Part shown: one piece after another, positions 1 to 8,428 of the stretch
Layout of the letters: each line of letters begins with the position of its first letter
Numbering within the stretch: position 1 is the stretch's first letter
Source of the DNA: an uncultured Planctomycetaceae bacterium
Lineage (GTDB): Bacteria; Planctomycetota; Planctomycetia; Gemmatales; Gemmataceae
DNA: 46,246 nucleotides
Reading direction: 5' to 3'
Assembly: GCA_903960945.1 (NCBI GenBank)
Contig: CAJCCR010000268.1
Coordinates: 1 to 46,246, forward strand
Translations under genes and position numbers: made by a program
Notes under the pieces: generated by a model
Seen by the model: only the letters and a program-made list of their open reading frames with translations
The model's database searches: none
Told to the model about the DNA's origin: nothing

Positions 1-273
1 ACCACCACCAATGGGATGCGCCGCATGGCGGAACTGTCCGGGGGCTCCGTCTTCCCGGCCCGCCTCCTCAAGGCCCTGCAGCGCGCCGGCAGCGACCCCG
101 AAGCCATCCGCCGCGTCGGAATCCACTACGCCACCGAGCAATGCGCCGACCTCCTCAACCACAAGGTGGCGGGGATTCATTTTTATACGCTCAACCAATC
201 CAGCGCCACCCGCGAAATCTACGCCAGCCTCGGCCTCAAAGACAGCCGCGCCCTGGCCCCAGCCTCGGCCTGA
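1..273 (+). CDS. metF: Methylenetetrahydrofolate reductase, C-terminal end (5' truncated)
   Basis: The frame is open from base 1 to the TGA at 271-273, so the gene runs off the left edge and only about 90 C-terminal residues remain. They contain EQCADLLNHKVAGIHFYTLN, which matches the last beta strand of the MTHFR TIM barrel (family pattern: EQ...L...G..GIHFYTLN.S.AT..I...LG). MTHFR reduces 5,10-methylene-THF to 5-methyl-THF for methionine synthesis in the cytoplasm. Codon use is extremely GC-rich (CTC, GCC, CGC, CAG), unlike every other gene in the window, which suggests transfer or a contig join. The identification rests on this terminal motif only, because the FAD-binding part is outside the window. 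Confidence 0.8.
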   Translation, partial: TTTNGMRRMAELSGGSVFPARLLKALQRAGSDPEAIRRVGIHYATEQCADLLNHKVAGIHFYTLNQSSATREIYASLGLKDSRALAPASA

Positions 274-281
274 GCCGAGGG
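262..281 (+). terminator. GC-rich hairpin over the metF stop codon
   Basis: CCTCGGC (263-269) and GCCGAGG (274-280) form a perfect 7-bp stem with a 4-base loop CTGA that contains the stop codon. No T-tract follows, so this is at best a weak or factor-dependent terminator. It could also be only a by-product of the GC-rich sequence. Confidence 0.3.
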
Positions 282-315
282 CGGGCGGGACGAGGGCGGG
301 ACGAGGGCGGGCGGA
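276..315 (+). repeat. Short GC-rich tandem repeat
   Basis: Just after the metF stop there are three head-to-tail copies of a GAGGGCGGG(CG)GAC-like unit of about 11-15 bases. No gene is seen between 274 and 464. The rest of that interval holds this repeat, a GC-rich tail to about 365, and the left repeat of the RAYT element. Confidence 0.6.
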
Positions 316-374
316 TCTGAGCAAAACACCGGCGCGGGCACCGGGTACGGGGGGGGATGAAAATCCATGCCCAA

Positions 375-459
375 GCCCCAAAGGGGCACAATGAGATAGC
401 CCAGGGCAACGCCCTGGGTAAATAGCCTCATATAATGCTAAGCCCTGAAAGGGCGAAAT
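375..459 (+). repeat. RAYT-flanking palindromic repeat, left copy
   Basis: The copy contains three small hairpins in order: GCCCC-AAA-GGGGC (375-387), CCCAGGGC-AAC-GCCCTGGG (400-418) and GCCCT-GAA-AGGGC (442-454). The same three hairpins and the linker ATGAGATAGCCCAGGGCAAC recur in inverted orientation at 922-1010, on the other side of the transposase gene. This is the usual architecture of REP/BIME-type elements mobilised by REP-associated tyrosine transposases. Confidence 0.85.
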
Positions 460-464
460 GACTT

Positions 465-917
465 TCAAACCCAAACATAGCGTTCATCAAAATGAATGCC
501 ATATTTGTTTAATAGGCGCCGGTACTCATCCTGAAAAGTAACCTGACGATGATGCTCTTCCTGATTACCAATGTATTGCTCCAATGAAGCACGGTGGGTC
601 GGGCTAATCGAAAAAATCCCGTAACCACTTTGCCAATGGAAATCCGTATTGCACACCGATTTAACCTTCAGCCATTTCGATGAACCCACCTTGATTTCTT
701 GAACTAATTCTGATGGGCCACAGGTCCGCGGATGAGCAATGAGCAAGTGGATGTGATCGGCAACAGATCCGGCCTTAAGCAAGGCCCCTTTTTTATTTTC
801 CACAATGCCACCGATATATGCGTGTAATTGATCCCGGATATCATCTGTTAGCAAATGCTCACGATTTTTCGTGGAGAAGACCAAATGAACAAGAATTTGG
901 GCGAGAGATTGGGACAT
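465..917 (-). CDS. REP-associated tyrosine transposase (IS200-like, Y1 HUH family)
   Basis: 150 residues, full length for a transposase IS200-like protein. H55-I-H57 in DHIHLL is the HUH metal-binding motif. Y115 in LEQYIGNQEEHH is the expected nucleophile that attacks single-stranded DNA at hairpin ends. The N-terminus (LVHLVFSTKNRE) is typical of the family. The ATG at 917 lies just inside the right-hand repeat. The gene is bracketed by inverted copies of a three-hairpin repeat, which supports the domesticated or REP-mobilising type (RAYT) over a free insertion sequence. Its composition matches the downstream chromosome and not the GC-rich metF end. No second orf (tnpB) is present. Confidence 0.9.
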   Translation of the reverse strand: MSQSLAQILVHLVFSTKNREHLLTDDIRDQLHAYIGGIVENKKGALLKAGSVADHIHLLIAHPRTCGPSELVQEIKVGSSKWLKVKSVCNTDFHWQSGYGIFSISPTHRASLEQYIGNQEEHHRQVTFQDEYRRLLNKYGIHFDERYVWV

Positions 918-921
918 AGGA

Positions 922-1010
922 TTCCGCCCTTTCAGGGCTGATAATATTTTTGGGTCCCCATTCCCAGGGCGTTGCCCTGGGCTATCTCATCCCGCCCCGT
1001 TGGGGCGAAG
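922..1010 (-). repeat. RAYT-flanking palindromic repeat, right copy (inverted)
   Basis: Read on the minus strand this carries the same series as the left copy: a GCCCC...GGGGC hairpin near 995-1008, the perfect CCCAGGGC/GCCCTGGG hairpin (963-981) and GCCCT-GAA-AGGGC (925-937). The linker between hairpins differs by a few bases and a small length change. The two copies form about 85-bp inverted repeats around the transposase. Confidence 0.85.
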
Positions 1011-1109
1011 ACAGATTCACATCTATCAGCTTAACAAATCTATTCCCAGTTACTATACTCATGCCATCTTTATTGTTGTATTTGTATGGGAATTTAGAAA
1101 GGGATAGAA

Positions 1110-1568
1110 TTACATGGATTCCCGAAGTCGGCGCAATTGGCGTAATGCAGCAGGGATAAGTCCGTTTTCAATGGCCCCTTCAATGGCCCCATCACAGAAG
1201 CGCTCGGCACGGTTGCAAAGAATAAAATAACGCCTGATCTGGTCCACAGTCGCATGAGACATATCGTTCGCATTTTTCAACACATTAAAGGTGCTTGTAC
1301 CTGGTTCGGTTCCCGCAGGGTCTTCAGGTAACACTTCATAGGGTTCGATAAAGCAGCTTGTCTCATAACAAAATTTCCGGAATTGATCGATCGCCGAATG
1401 ATACTCCGGATAGGGTACATGTTGAATGAGCTCCCCATTCACTTCAACCGGTTCCCTCTTAGGCCAACTCGCTGCTTGAAAACCTTCAGCCTCAATGATT
1501 GGCAACAAAGCCAACATCTTATCGATATCCTGCTTACTCCATTTTTTTGTTGGTTTGCTAATGCTCAT
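1110..1568 (-). CDS. DUF6508 domain-containing protein
   Basis: The frame is open back to a TTG at 1652, but the ATG at 1568 (MSISKPTKKWSKQD) has a GGATGGA sequence about 7 bases upstream and gives a 152-residue protein that starts where the domain starts. Recognisable features are YPEYHSAIDQF in the middle and RAERFCDGAIEGAIENGLI near the C-terminus, which match my memory of DUF6508 (RGERFCDG...). No enzymatic function is known for this family. It is monocistronic between the RAYT element and the first efflux locus, and may be part of accessory DNA. The family call is from memory of the C-terminal motif and is moderately secure. Confidence 0.65.
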   Translation of the reverse strand: MSISKPTKKWSKQDIDKMLALLPIIEAEGFQAASWPKREPVEVNGELIQHVPYPEYHSAIDQFRKFCYETSCFIEPYEVLPEDPAGTEPGTSTFNVLKNANDMSHATVDQIRRYFILCNRAERFCDGAIEGAIENGLIPAALRQLRRLRESM

Positions 1569-1821
1569 TAATAAATCCATCCCTTTTGCGAAAAGGAAGT
1601 TGCGAAGGCCCCCGTAGCGATTACTAAACCCAATACTAAGGGCAAAGAGCAACCCTTTTCTGCATAATCGCTATATTCGTTCCAATCATTATCTGAGTAG
1701 AATTATTAAACGACAGTCTCATTAAAAATATTAATTTACCAAGTACTAATTGACTTATTATTCGTTATACTAACACAAATATTCTTCCATTAAATTCTAT
1801 AAAACTTTTAGAGTATGCTAG

Positions 1822-4800
1822 ATGAATCCAATTGTATTTGCTTTGCGTCATCCAATAACGATGATGATGATTGTCGTGGCGCTTATCGGTGGTGGTTCGC
1901 TAGCCCTCACCAAAATGCGAGTGGATATTTTTCCACCTCTTAATCTCCCCAGAATTTATGTCTACTTGCAATATGGCGGTATGAGCCCCTATCAAATGGA
2001 AGGCTTGATCGTCAACCAATTTGAACTCTACTTTCAATATGTAGATGGTGTTTCTGCGATTGAATCTCATTCGATCCAGCAGTGCGCGATGGTGAAGCTT
2101 TCGTTTTTTCCAGGAACCGATATGGGCCTTGCAATGGCCCAAGTCTCTGCAATGTCGTTTCGTGCAATGTCGGTCATGCCCATTGGAACTCTCCCCCCCT
2201 TGATCATGCGTATGGATGCGGGTAGCGTGCCGGTTGGATATCTCGTACTAAAAAGCGAGAAGACACCTCTTGGCATGGTTGGTGATCTGGCTCAGAACTT
2301 CATCCGGCCTCTGGTACAAAAGAATGTACCCGGTACCATCGGTACACCACCCTTCGGCCCAAATGCCCGATCCATTCTCGTGAATGCGAATCCAGATAAA
2401 CTAAGAACTTACAATCTCTCGCCACAAGATGTGGTGAAAGCAATAATGAGCGGGAATGTGGTTATCCCGGCGGGCAATATTTATATCCGCGATCAAATGC
2501 CTTTGGTGCCTACCAACGCCTTGGTGTCCGATATCCAAGATTTAGGTGATATCCCTCTTAGAATGGGGATGAATGTTTACATCAGAGATGTTGCAACCAT
2601 TACAGATGCCACCGATGTAAATTACGGTTATGCACTGGTGGATGGGAAGAAATCGGTCTATTTGCCAATCATCAAGAAGGACACTGCTTCGACTCTTACC
2701 GTGGTAAAGAATATTGCTGATGCGATGCCATTCTTCAGGTCCGTACTACCTGAAGATGTAAAAATCAGTTTTGAGTTTGATGAATCGCCCACCGTGGTAA
2801 CTGCGATAAAAAGCGTGGGAACAGAAGGTTTGATTGGTGCGAGCCTAACCGGATTAATGATCCTGCTGTTTCTTGGAGACATTCGCAGCGTGATCGTGGT
2901 GGTATGCAATATTCCGCTCGCACTCATGGGTTCATTATTCGGGCTTTATATTACAGGCAACAGCATCAACATCATGTCGCTGGGGGGATTGGCCCTTGCA
3001 ATCGGTATTCTTGTTGATGAAGCAACGGTGGAAATCGAAAACATTCATGCTCAAATGCGGGGCAAGATATCGCTGGCCCGTGCGGTCAGGCGAGGTAATG
3101 ATATCACTGCAGTTGCCCGTTTACTTGCTCTCTTTTGTATTCTTTCGGTTTTCATTCCAGCTTTCATCATGGATGACCCGTTGAAGGCGTTGTTTATGCC
3201 TCTGGCGCTCGCAGTTGGTTTTGCAATGATTTCATCCTACCTCCTTTCCAGTACCTTTGTTCCAGTCATGGCGGTATGGTTGTTGAAGGATGCCCACCAC
3301 GAACACAAAAGTGATAAACTCAGTTTGTTTGAACGGGTGGAAAAAGCATACGAAGGGTTGGTACACTACATAGTAAAATTAAAGTGGATAGTAGTACCTT
3401 GTTACATAGGTCTTGCGGGTGTCTGCCTGACATTTTTTGGCTCGATACTGGGGCAGGAGTTATTCCCGAAGATTGATTCCGGGCAGTTTGTATTGCGCTT
3501 CAGGCCTCCTCCTGGAACCAACTTTGAAATCACACGCATGATGGGCCAGAAAATACTGGAAATCATCGAGCGCGAAGTAGGTCAGGATAAAATTGAAATC
3601 AGCATCGGATACGCAGGCCAGATCGCACCTGTCTATGGCTTGAACCTGATGATCACCATGATGCGCGGACCAGACGATGGTATTTTACGCATGGCTTTCA
3701 AAGAAGGCAGTGGCATAGAATTAGCTGCTTTCCGCGAGAAAATGCGCAAGATGCTCCCCATCGAAATTTCGGCTTGGATGGCTAAAGTCATGGAATCCAA
3801 AGGGGTTCCACCCGACGAGGCCAAGATAAACTGTAACAACCTTACCTTCGGTTTCGAACCGGGTGACATGGTTTCCAATGTGATGAGCTTTGGTTCCCCC
3901 ACACCTCTCGAAATTGTCGTCTATGGAAACAGCCTGCCTAATGTCCGGGCACATGCAATGAAGGTGCGTGAAAAAATGAAGGCTATACCATGCCTTCGCG
4001 ATGTCCAATTCCAACAATCTCTCGATTACCCTACTGTTGATGTGAACATCGATCGCGAAAAAGCGGGCCTTAGTGGTGTCAATGTTCAGCAGGTTGGAAA
4101 TTCCGTTCTCGTAGGTACCAACTCCAGTAGATATATTGCCCTTAACTACTGGCAAAACCCCAAAACAGGCTTCGATTACCAAGTTGAAGTTCTCGTACCC
4201 ACTCAGCGCATGGTTTCACCCCTTGATGTAGAAACCCTGCCTCTTTCACAAATTACCAATGATGTAACCCTCATGGTTCGCGATGTTGCAACAGTTAAAA
4301 CAGGCAATACTCCAGGCCAGATCGACCGTATTTCATCCCAACGATATATCAGCATTACCGCCAATGTCGAAGATGTCGACCTCGGCACCGCCTCAAGATT
4401 AGTACAACAAGCCGTGAAGGATGCAGGTGATCCACCCAAGGGCGTACTAATCGACACCCGAGGTCAGACTGGCACCATGAACCAAATGTTCTCCTCCCTA
4501 GGCATCGGGCTTTCCATCGCTGTTTGCGTGATCCTCGTCATGCTAACCGCTTACTTCCAATCTCCAAGGCTGGCGTTAACTTCGATTGGTGCAGTACCCG
4601 GCGTTATCACCGGCGTAGTCACCGCATTAGTGCTTACTAAGACTACTCTTAACATTGAATCTTTCATGGGTTCGATCATGTGCATCGGGGTTTCAGTTTC
4701 TAACTCGGTGATGATGATCACCTTCATGAATGACCGCTGGAAAGATGGCTTAACCGTTACGGAAGCTGCAGTCCAAGGGGCTGCTGGTAGACTTAGGCCC

Positions 4801-5109
4801 ATCATCATGACTGCTTGTGCAATGACCACAGGTATGCTTCCAATGGCATTGGCATTGGAAGAAGGCTCACAAATGCAAGCCCCCTTAGGTCGTGCGGTTA
4901 TCGGCGGGCTACTCGCCTCTACCGCTTGTACTCTTTTAGTTTTACCAGCAGTCTTTTCCATATTGCTTGGCAGTAGAAAGCCTATCTCTGTTTCTATTGA
5001 TCCAGATGATTCTGAAAGCACCAAGTTCGATGGTGGCGATAAACACGAACATTTACACCCTGAAAATAAATCTACAGACAAAGCACCTACTGGCACGGAG
5101 TTAGCATGA
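1822..5109 (+). CDS. Efflux RND transporter permease subunit (first copy)
   Basis: 1095 residues, normal for an AcrB/MexB-type inner-membrane proton-driven pump. The order is classic: TM1 (about residues 12-30), periplasmic porter half, TM2-6, TM7 near 520-545, second porter half, TM8-12. The TM4 motif is GGLALAIGILVDEATVE with D399-E400 in place of the AcrB Asp407-Asp408 pair. In TM10 the residue matching AcrB Lys940 is S960 (GVSVSN). The last 40 residues are a charged, His/Asp-rich cytoplasmic tail. The stop overlaps the start of the adaptor gene (ATGA, 5106-5109), showing translational coupling. A paralogue lies at 20813-24010. The substrate is unknown. The upstream 160 bases are very AT-rich with no convincing promoter. 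Confidence 0.93.
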   Translation: MNPIVFALRHPITMMMIVVALIGGGSLALTKMRVDIFPPLNLPRIYVYLQYGGMSPYQMEGLIVNQFELYFQYVDGVSAIESHSIQQCAMVKLSFFPGTDMGLAMAQVSAMSFRAMSVMPIGTLPPLIMRMDAGSVPVGYLVLKSEKTPLGMVGDLAQNFIRPLVQKNVPGTIGTPPFGPNARSILVNANPDKLRTYNLSPQDVVKAIMSGNVVIPAGNIYIRDQMPLVPTNALVSDIQDLGDIPLRMGMNVYIRDVATITDATDVNYGYALVDGKKSVYLPIIKKDTASTLTVVKNIADAMPFFRSVLPEDVKISFEFDESPTVVTAIKSVGTEGLIGASLTGLMILLFLGDIRSVIVVVCNIPLALMGSLFGLYITGNSINIMSLGGLALAIGILVDEATVEIENIHAQMRGKISLARAVRRGNDITAVARLLALFCILSVFIPAFIMDDPLKALFMPLALAVGFAMISSYLLSSTFVPVMAVWLLKDAHHEHKSDKLSLFERVEKAYEGLVHYIVKLKWIVVPCYIGLAGVCLTFFGSILGQELFPKIDSGQFVLRFRPPPGTNFEITRMMGQKILEIIEREVGQDKIEISIGYAGQIAPVYGLNLMITMMRGPDDGILRMAFKEGSGIELAAFREKMRKMLPIEISAWMAKVMESKGVPPDEAKINCNNLTFGFEPGDMVSNVMSFGSPTPLEIVVYGNSLPNVRAHAMKVREKMKAIPCLRDVQFQQSLDYPTVDVNIDREKAGLSGVNVQQVGNSVLVGTNSSRYIALNYWQNPKTGFDYQVEVLVPTQRMVSPLDVETLPLSQITNDVTLMVRDVATVKTGNTPGQIDRISSQRYISITANVEDVDLGTASRLVQQAVKDAGDPPKGVLIDTRGQTGTMNQMFSSLGIGLSIAVCVILVMLTAYFQSPRLALTSIGAVPGVITGVVTALVLTKTTLNIESFMGSIMCIGVSVSNSVMMITFMNDRWKDGLTVTEAAVQGAAGRLRPIIMTACAMTTGMLPMALALEEGSQMQAPLGRAVIGGLLASTACTLLVLPAVFSILLGSRKPISVSIDPDDSESTKFDGGDKHEHLHPENKSTDKAPTGTELA

Positions 5110-6536
5110 CCAATACATTTACATCGAAAACCCTGACTTTAACAATTCTAGGTTTGAGTACTCTTTCTTTAGCGGGTTGCAGCAAAGAAACCGAGCACGC
5201 TAAACCCAGCCCCACCATGCCCGAAGTATCTTTGGTCAAGGCAGAGACTCGCAACATTTTAAGAACCGTGGGTCAGCCAGGCTTTGTTGAAGCCTATGAG
5301 CAAACCTCGATCTTTTCAAAGATCCCGGGCTTTATCGCAAAATGGAATGTCGATATTGGCGACAAAGTTAAAAAAGATCAGGTTCTTGCTACTCTCTTTG
5401 TCCCTGAATTAGTCGAAGAGTATGGTTTCAAACAAGCAACGGTTATTTTGGATAAAGTTCTAGTGGAGCAAGCGGAAAGGCTTGTCGATTCTGCAGATGG
5501 TACTCTTAAAGCTGCCATCGCCAAGGTTACCAAAGCTAAAGCCGATGTTGGAAAATTCGATGCAGATGTTGTGCGCTGGCAATCTGAAGTAAAACGGCTA
5601 ACCAGCTTAGTGGCACAGCGTGTGGTCGATCAACAGATTTTAGATGAATCCACAAAACAGCTTCGTTCTTATGAATCTGCACGCGATGCAGCACTTGCCC
5701 AGGTAATGGTTGCGGATGCAGAACGGGTTGCATGTGACGCAAACCTCGCTAAGGCTAAAGTCGATGTATTTGCAGCAAAAGCTACAGTCAAGGTTGCGGA
5801 AGCAGATGAAAAAAGGCTGGCAGCACTTGTTGGGTATATCACGCTACCTTCCCCCTACGATGGTATTGTTGTTCTTCGAAACGCCAACACGGGCGACTTT
5901 GTGCAAGCAGCAACAGGCGATCAAACCGCTAGGATCATGAGCCCTGATCAATCGTCCTCCAAAGGATCTCCCATTTTTGCAATTGCCCGAACCGATATCG
6001 TTCGCATTTTTGTCGATGTTCCGGAAGGGGATGCCAATTTTGTTAACATTGGAACCAATGCCGAAGTTCGGGTTCAGGCATTTAACGATATGCGAATCGA
6101 TGCCAAGGTCACCCGTACCTCTTGGGCTCTCAATGTTCGAAGCCGTACTCTTCGTGCTGAAATAGATCTGATCAACCCGGATGCTAAATTACTCCCCGGT
6201 ATGTACGCCTATGGCTATGTGAAAATTGAACGAAACAATGTGCAGGCTATTCCCACTGTTTGTATCACCAAGCGGGGTGACCTTCCCGTTGCCTTCGTCC
6301 TAAAAGATGGCAAGTGCGTTCAACTCGGTTTAAAACTGGGCGCAAGCGATGGTATTTGGCACGAACTCCTCAGCGTGAAAAACGGGGATACTTGGGAAAA
6401 ACTAAAAGGTGATGAGGTTTTCCTGAAAGGGGACCTCGATGAACTCGACAACAATATTGCAGTAAAAATCAGTGAGAGTGCCAAACCCGAAGAAAACAAA
6501 AAAGCCTCTGGCAAAGAGGCTTCCAAGTCCAAGTAA
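5106..6536 (+). CDS. Efflux RND periplasmic adaptor (membrane fusion protein, lipoprotein)
   Basis: 476 residues. The N-terminal hydrophobic stretch ends in LSLAGC, a lipobox with acylated Cys25, so the protein should be anchored in a membrane facing the periplasm. Then follow a lipoyl-like half (GFIAKWNVDIGDKVKKDQVL), a long alpha-helical hairpin rich in Ala/Lys/Glu (about 110-235), a second lipoyl half (ITLPSPYDGIVVLRN) and beta-barrel/membrane-proximal domains. It bridges the permease at 1822 and a TolC-like channel. It is coupled to the permease by a 4-bp overlap. The C-terminus is Lys/Glu-rich and its coding sequence contains a hairpin that looks like the terminator of the convergent tolC-like gene. 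Confidence 0.92.
   Translation: MTNTFTSKTLTLTILGLSTLSLAGCSKETEHAKPSPTMPEVSLVKAETRNILRTVGQPGFVEAYEQTSIFSKIPGFIAKWNVDIGDKVKKDQVLATLFVPELVEEYGFKQATVILDKVLVEQAERLVDSADGTLKAAIAKVTKAKADVGKFDADVVRWQSEVKRLTSLVAQRVVDQQILDESTKQLRSYESARDAALAQVMVADAERVACDANLAKAKVDVFAAKATVKVAEADEKRLAALVGYITLPSPYDGIVVLRNANTGDFVQAATGDQTARIMSPDQSSSKGSPIFAIARTDIVRIFVDVPEGDANFVNIGTNAEVRVQAFNDMRIDAKVTRTSWALNVRSRTLRAEIDLINPDAKLLPGMYAYGYVKIERNNVQAIPTVCITKRGDLPVAFVLKDGKCVQLGLKLGASDGIWHELLSVKNGDTWEKLKGDEVFLKGDLDELDNNIAVKISESAKPEENKKASGKEASKSK
6502..6522 (-). terminator. Rho-independent terminator of the convergent TolC-like gene
   Basis: On the minus strand AAGCCTCT-TTGCC-AGAGGCTT forms an 8-bp stem followed by TTTTGTTTTC. It lies 34 bases beyond the stop of the minus-strand TolC-like gene and inside the last codons of the plus-strand adaptor gene. 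There is no T-run on the plus side, so it should act in one direction. Confidence 0.75.
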
Positions 6537-6555
6537 CTTTTACACTTCTTGCCTT

Positions 6556-8214
6556 CTAGTTTTTGGGAGGCAAGGGCGCACTTGATGTGTTGTAACTCAT
6601 ATTCGCATAAGGAATTCCAGTTACAGGTGGCAGATCAAATGGTCTGCTGGTATCCACATCGATTTGCTGTCCTGCAGTTTTCTGAATCGCCAGAACTTCT
6701 GCGGGAAAACCAACCGACCTGAATAATTTAAATTGTGACCTGTTGTAATCCTGAACCGATTTAAAGTAATTTCTATAGGCATTATCCAACTGTTGCAAAG
6801 CTGCCACAACTTCCTGTGGCCTGTTCACCAACATAAGAACATCGCCAAACCTAGTTGTTTCGCTCATTCCCTTGAGATTCCCATCATAACTAATGAGGGC
6901 ATTTTTAAGGCCAGCATCTGCAAAAGAGATTCTGTCTGAAGCCGAGCTTAACTGCGATTGTGATTGGGCAACTTCTGCTGCAACACGATCTTGGATCATA
7001 AACAAATCTACCAAGGCTTGTTGTCTATGCCCTTCGCGGTCTTTAATTAGTGCGCGGTTGCCAATCCCAAAGTTTTTCAATTCCCATAATACCGAAGCAT
7101 TCATATCAAAGCGGCTTCCCCCTGTGAACTGCCCATTCACACCCGCAGATGTTGCACCCCCAAGAAGCGGGGCACTGTTACCGTTAGCACCGCTATTACC
7201 CTGCAATAAAAGGCTGGGTATGAAAGGGCGCATTTTTTCTTGCTTAAGCTTTACTATCGTCGCTTGTACCAACGCCTGATTCGAACTTAATTCAGGCCTG
7301 CTGGTAAGACCTAATGAAATCAAACCATCCACAGGCTGACTAGGCGATATTAGCATCAATGCCAAATGCGGAGGCTCAACAGGTACTACTTGCGCCATCG
7401 GATTTAATCTTAGCAGCCTAGCAAGTTCTGCACTTGCAACCTTCCAATCATTACGCGCCTGTACTGCATTTTCTTCAAGCTCTGCAAGCAAAGTTCGTGA
7501 ACGATCAATTTCTACAGGTGCAGCCAAACCCTTGCTTAATACTTCCGTTTTTCTAACCAGCTCTTTTCCTTTGGTCACGGTGTCAATCGCACCCGCCAAT
7601 CTTCCACGCGACTGCTGCACATTAAAATACGCCACCGCTACTTCCATCAAGGCATCATTCTTGGCAGCTTGGATTTCATACTGCCTAGCTTTCAAAATCT
7701 GCTTTGCAGAGAGTGGTTCATAAATGGCATCCGTAGTTGCAAAAATTGCTGAAAGACCAGGGCCAGCGGTGAATGCCTGCCTGCTGTTTGATATCTGGCC
7801 TGGGGGTGAGGGGGAAGGGTACTGCCCATCATGGCGGAAGTAATCAATACCAGCATAAATATTTGGTAGCCACAAAACATTGGCTTTCTGAAGTTGTGCC
7901 GCTGCAACCATCTCAGCAGCCTTGGCAGCATCGATAATCAATGGCCTTGCATCTGAAAGTTGCATTGCAGATGCAAAGTTGATGGGTAACGGAAAATCAT
8001 TTTCCTGAATATCCACCTTTTTAAATTCAGTTGGTGCCTTTGTGTTGGCTTCCTTGGGCCCTGAAAAAATCTCTCCCTTACCAGAATCATCCAGTCCTAA
8101 CTGTTTTGTTGTTTTCTGATAAGAACTTTCCTGTGCCATTAACACTGTGCCCAAAAGGGAAACACCAGTTAATAATAGTCGAGCAGTTATTCGGTTAAAC
8201 ATTTTGATTCGCAT
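6556..8214 (-). CDS. TolC family outer-membrane efflux protein (first copy)
   Basis: 552 residues from the ATG at 8214; a GTG at 8226 is in frame and preceded by GGGAT, so it is possible. A signal peptide (RLLLTGVSLLGTVLMAQ) precedes two repeated outer-membrane-efflux domains rich in helices, with motifs shared with the second copy at 19241 (AAKQI.K.RQ, AELAR.L.L, RP.LSSNQALVQA). It should form the outer-membrane channel for the permease/adaptor pair at 1822-6536, although it is on the opposite strand and converges on the adaptor with a 19-bp gap. Pairing is inferred from proximity and from the parallel with the second locus. Confidence 0.9.
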   Translation of the reverse strand: MRIKMFNRITARLLLTGVSLLGTVLMAQESSYQKTTKQLGLDDSGKGEIFSGPKEANTKAPTEFKKVDIQENDFPLPINFASAMQLSDARPLIIDAAKAAEMVAAAQLQKANVLWLPNIYAGIDYFRHDGQYPSPSPPGQISNSRQAFTAGPGLSAIFATTDAIYEPLSAKQILKARQYEIQAAKNDALMEVAVAYFNVQQSRGRLAGAIDTVTKGKELVRKTEVLSKGLAAPVEIDRSRTLLAELEENAVQARNDWKVASAELARLLRLNPMAQVVPVEPPHLALMLISPSQPVDGLISLGLTSRPELSSNQALVQATIVKLKQEKMRPFIPSLLLQGNSGANGNSAPLLGGATSAGVNGQFTGGSRFDMNASVLWELKNFGIGNRALIKDREGHRQQALVDLFMIQDRVAAEVAQSQSQLSSASDRISFADAGLKNALISYDGNLKGMSETTRFGDVLMLVNRPQEVVAALQQLDNAYRNYFKSVQDYNRSQFKLFRSVGFPAEVLAIQKTAGQQIDVDTSRPFDLPPVTGIPYANMSYNTSSAPLPPKN

Positions 8215-8428
8215 AGTTATTTTCACTTTATCCCAGAATTTTACTTCCGGTATGAATTACACACTTACTATGCTTATCGAACGAAATGAGGGGAAAAAAT
8301 TACTAAAACGGATAAGTCGGCATGAACCTCATGACCCAATTGCTTGGATTAATAAGAACATCCAACCCATCTTAACTATTCAGGCTTTCGAAATGTTTAC
8401 CCAATTTAACATGCTTTAAATAAAGGCG

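Noticed and set aside
1751-1774. Promoter TTGACT...TATACT upstream of the first permease
   Set aside because: The two hexamer-like sequences are only 10 bases apart, too close for a sigma-70 promoter.
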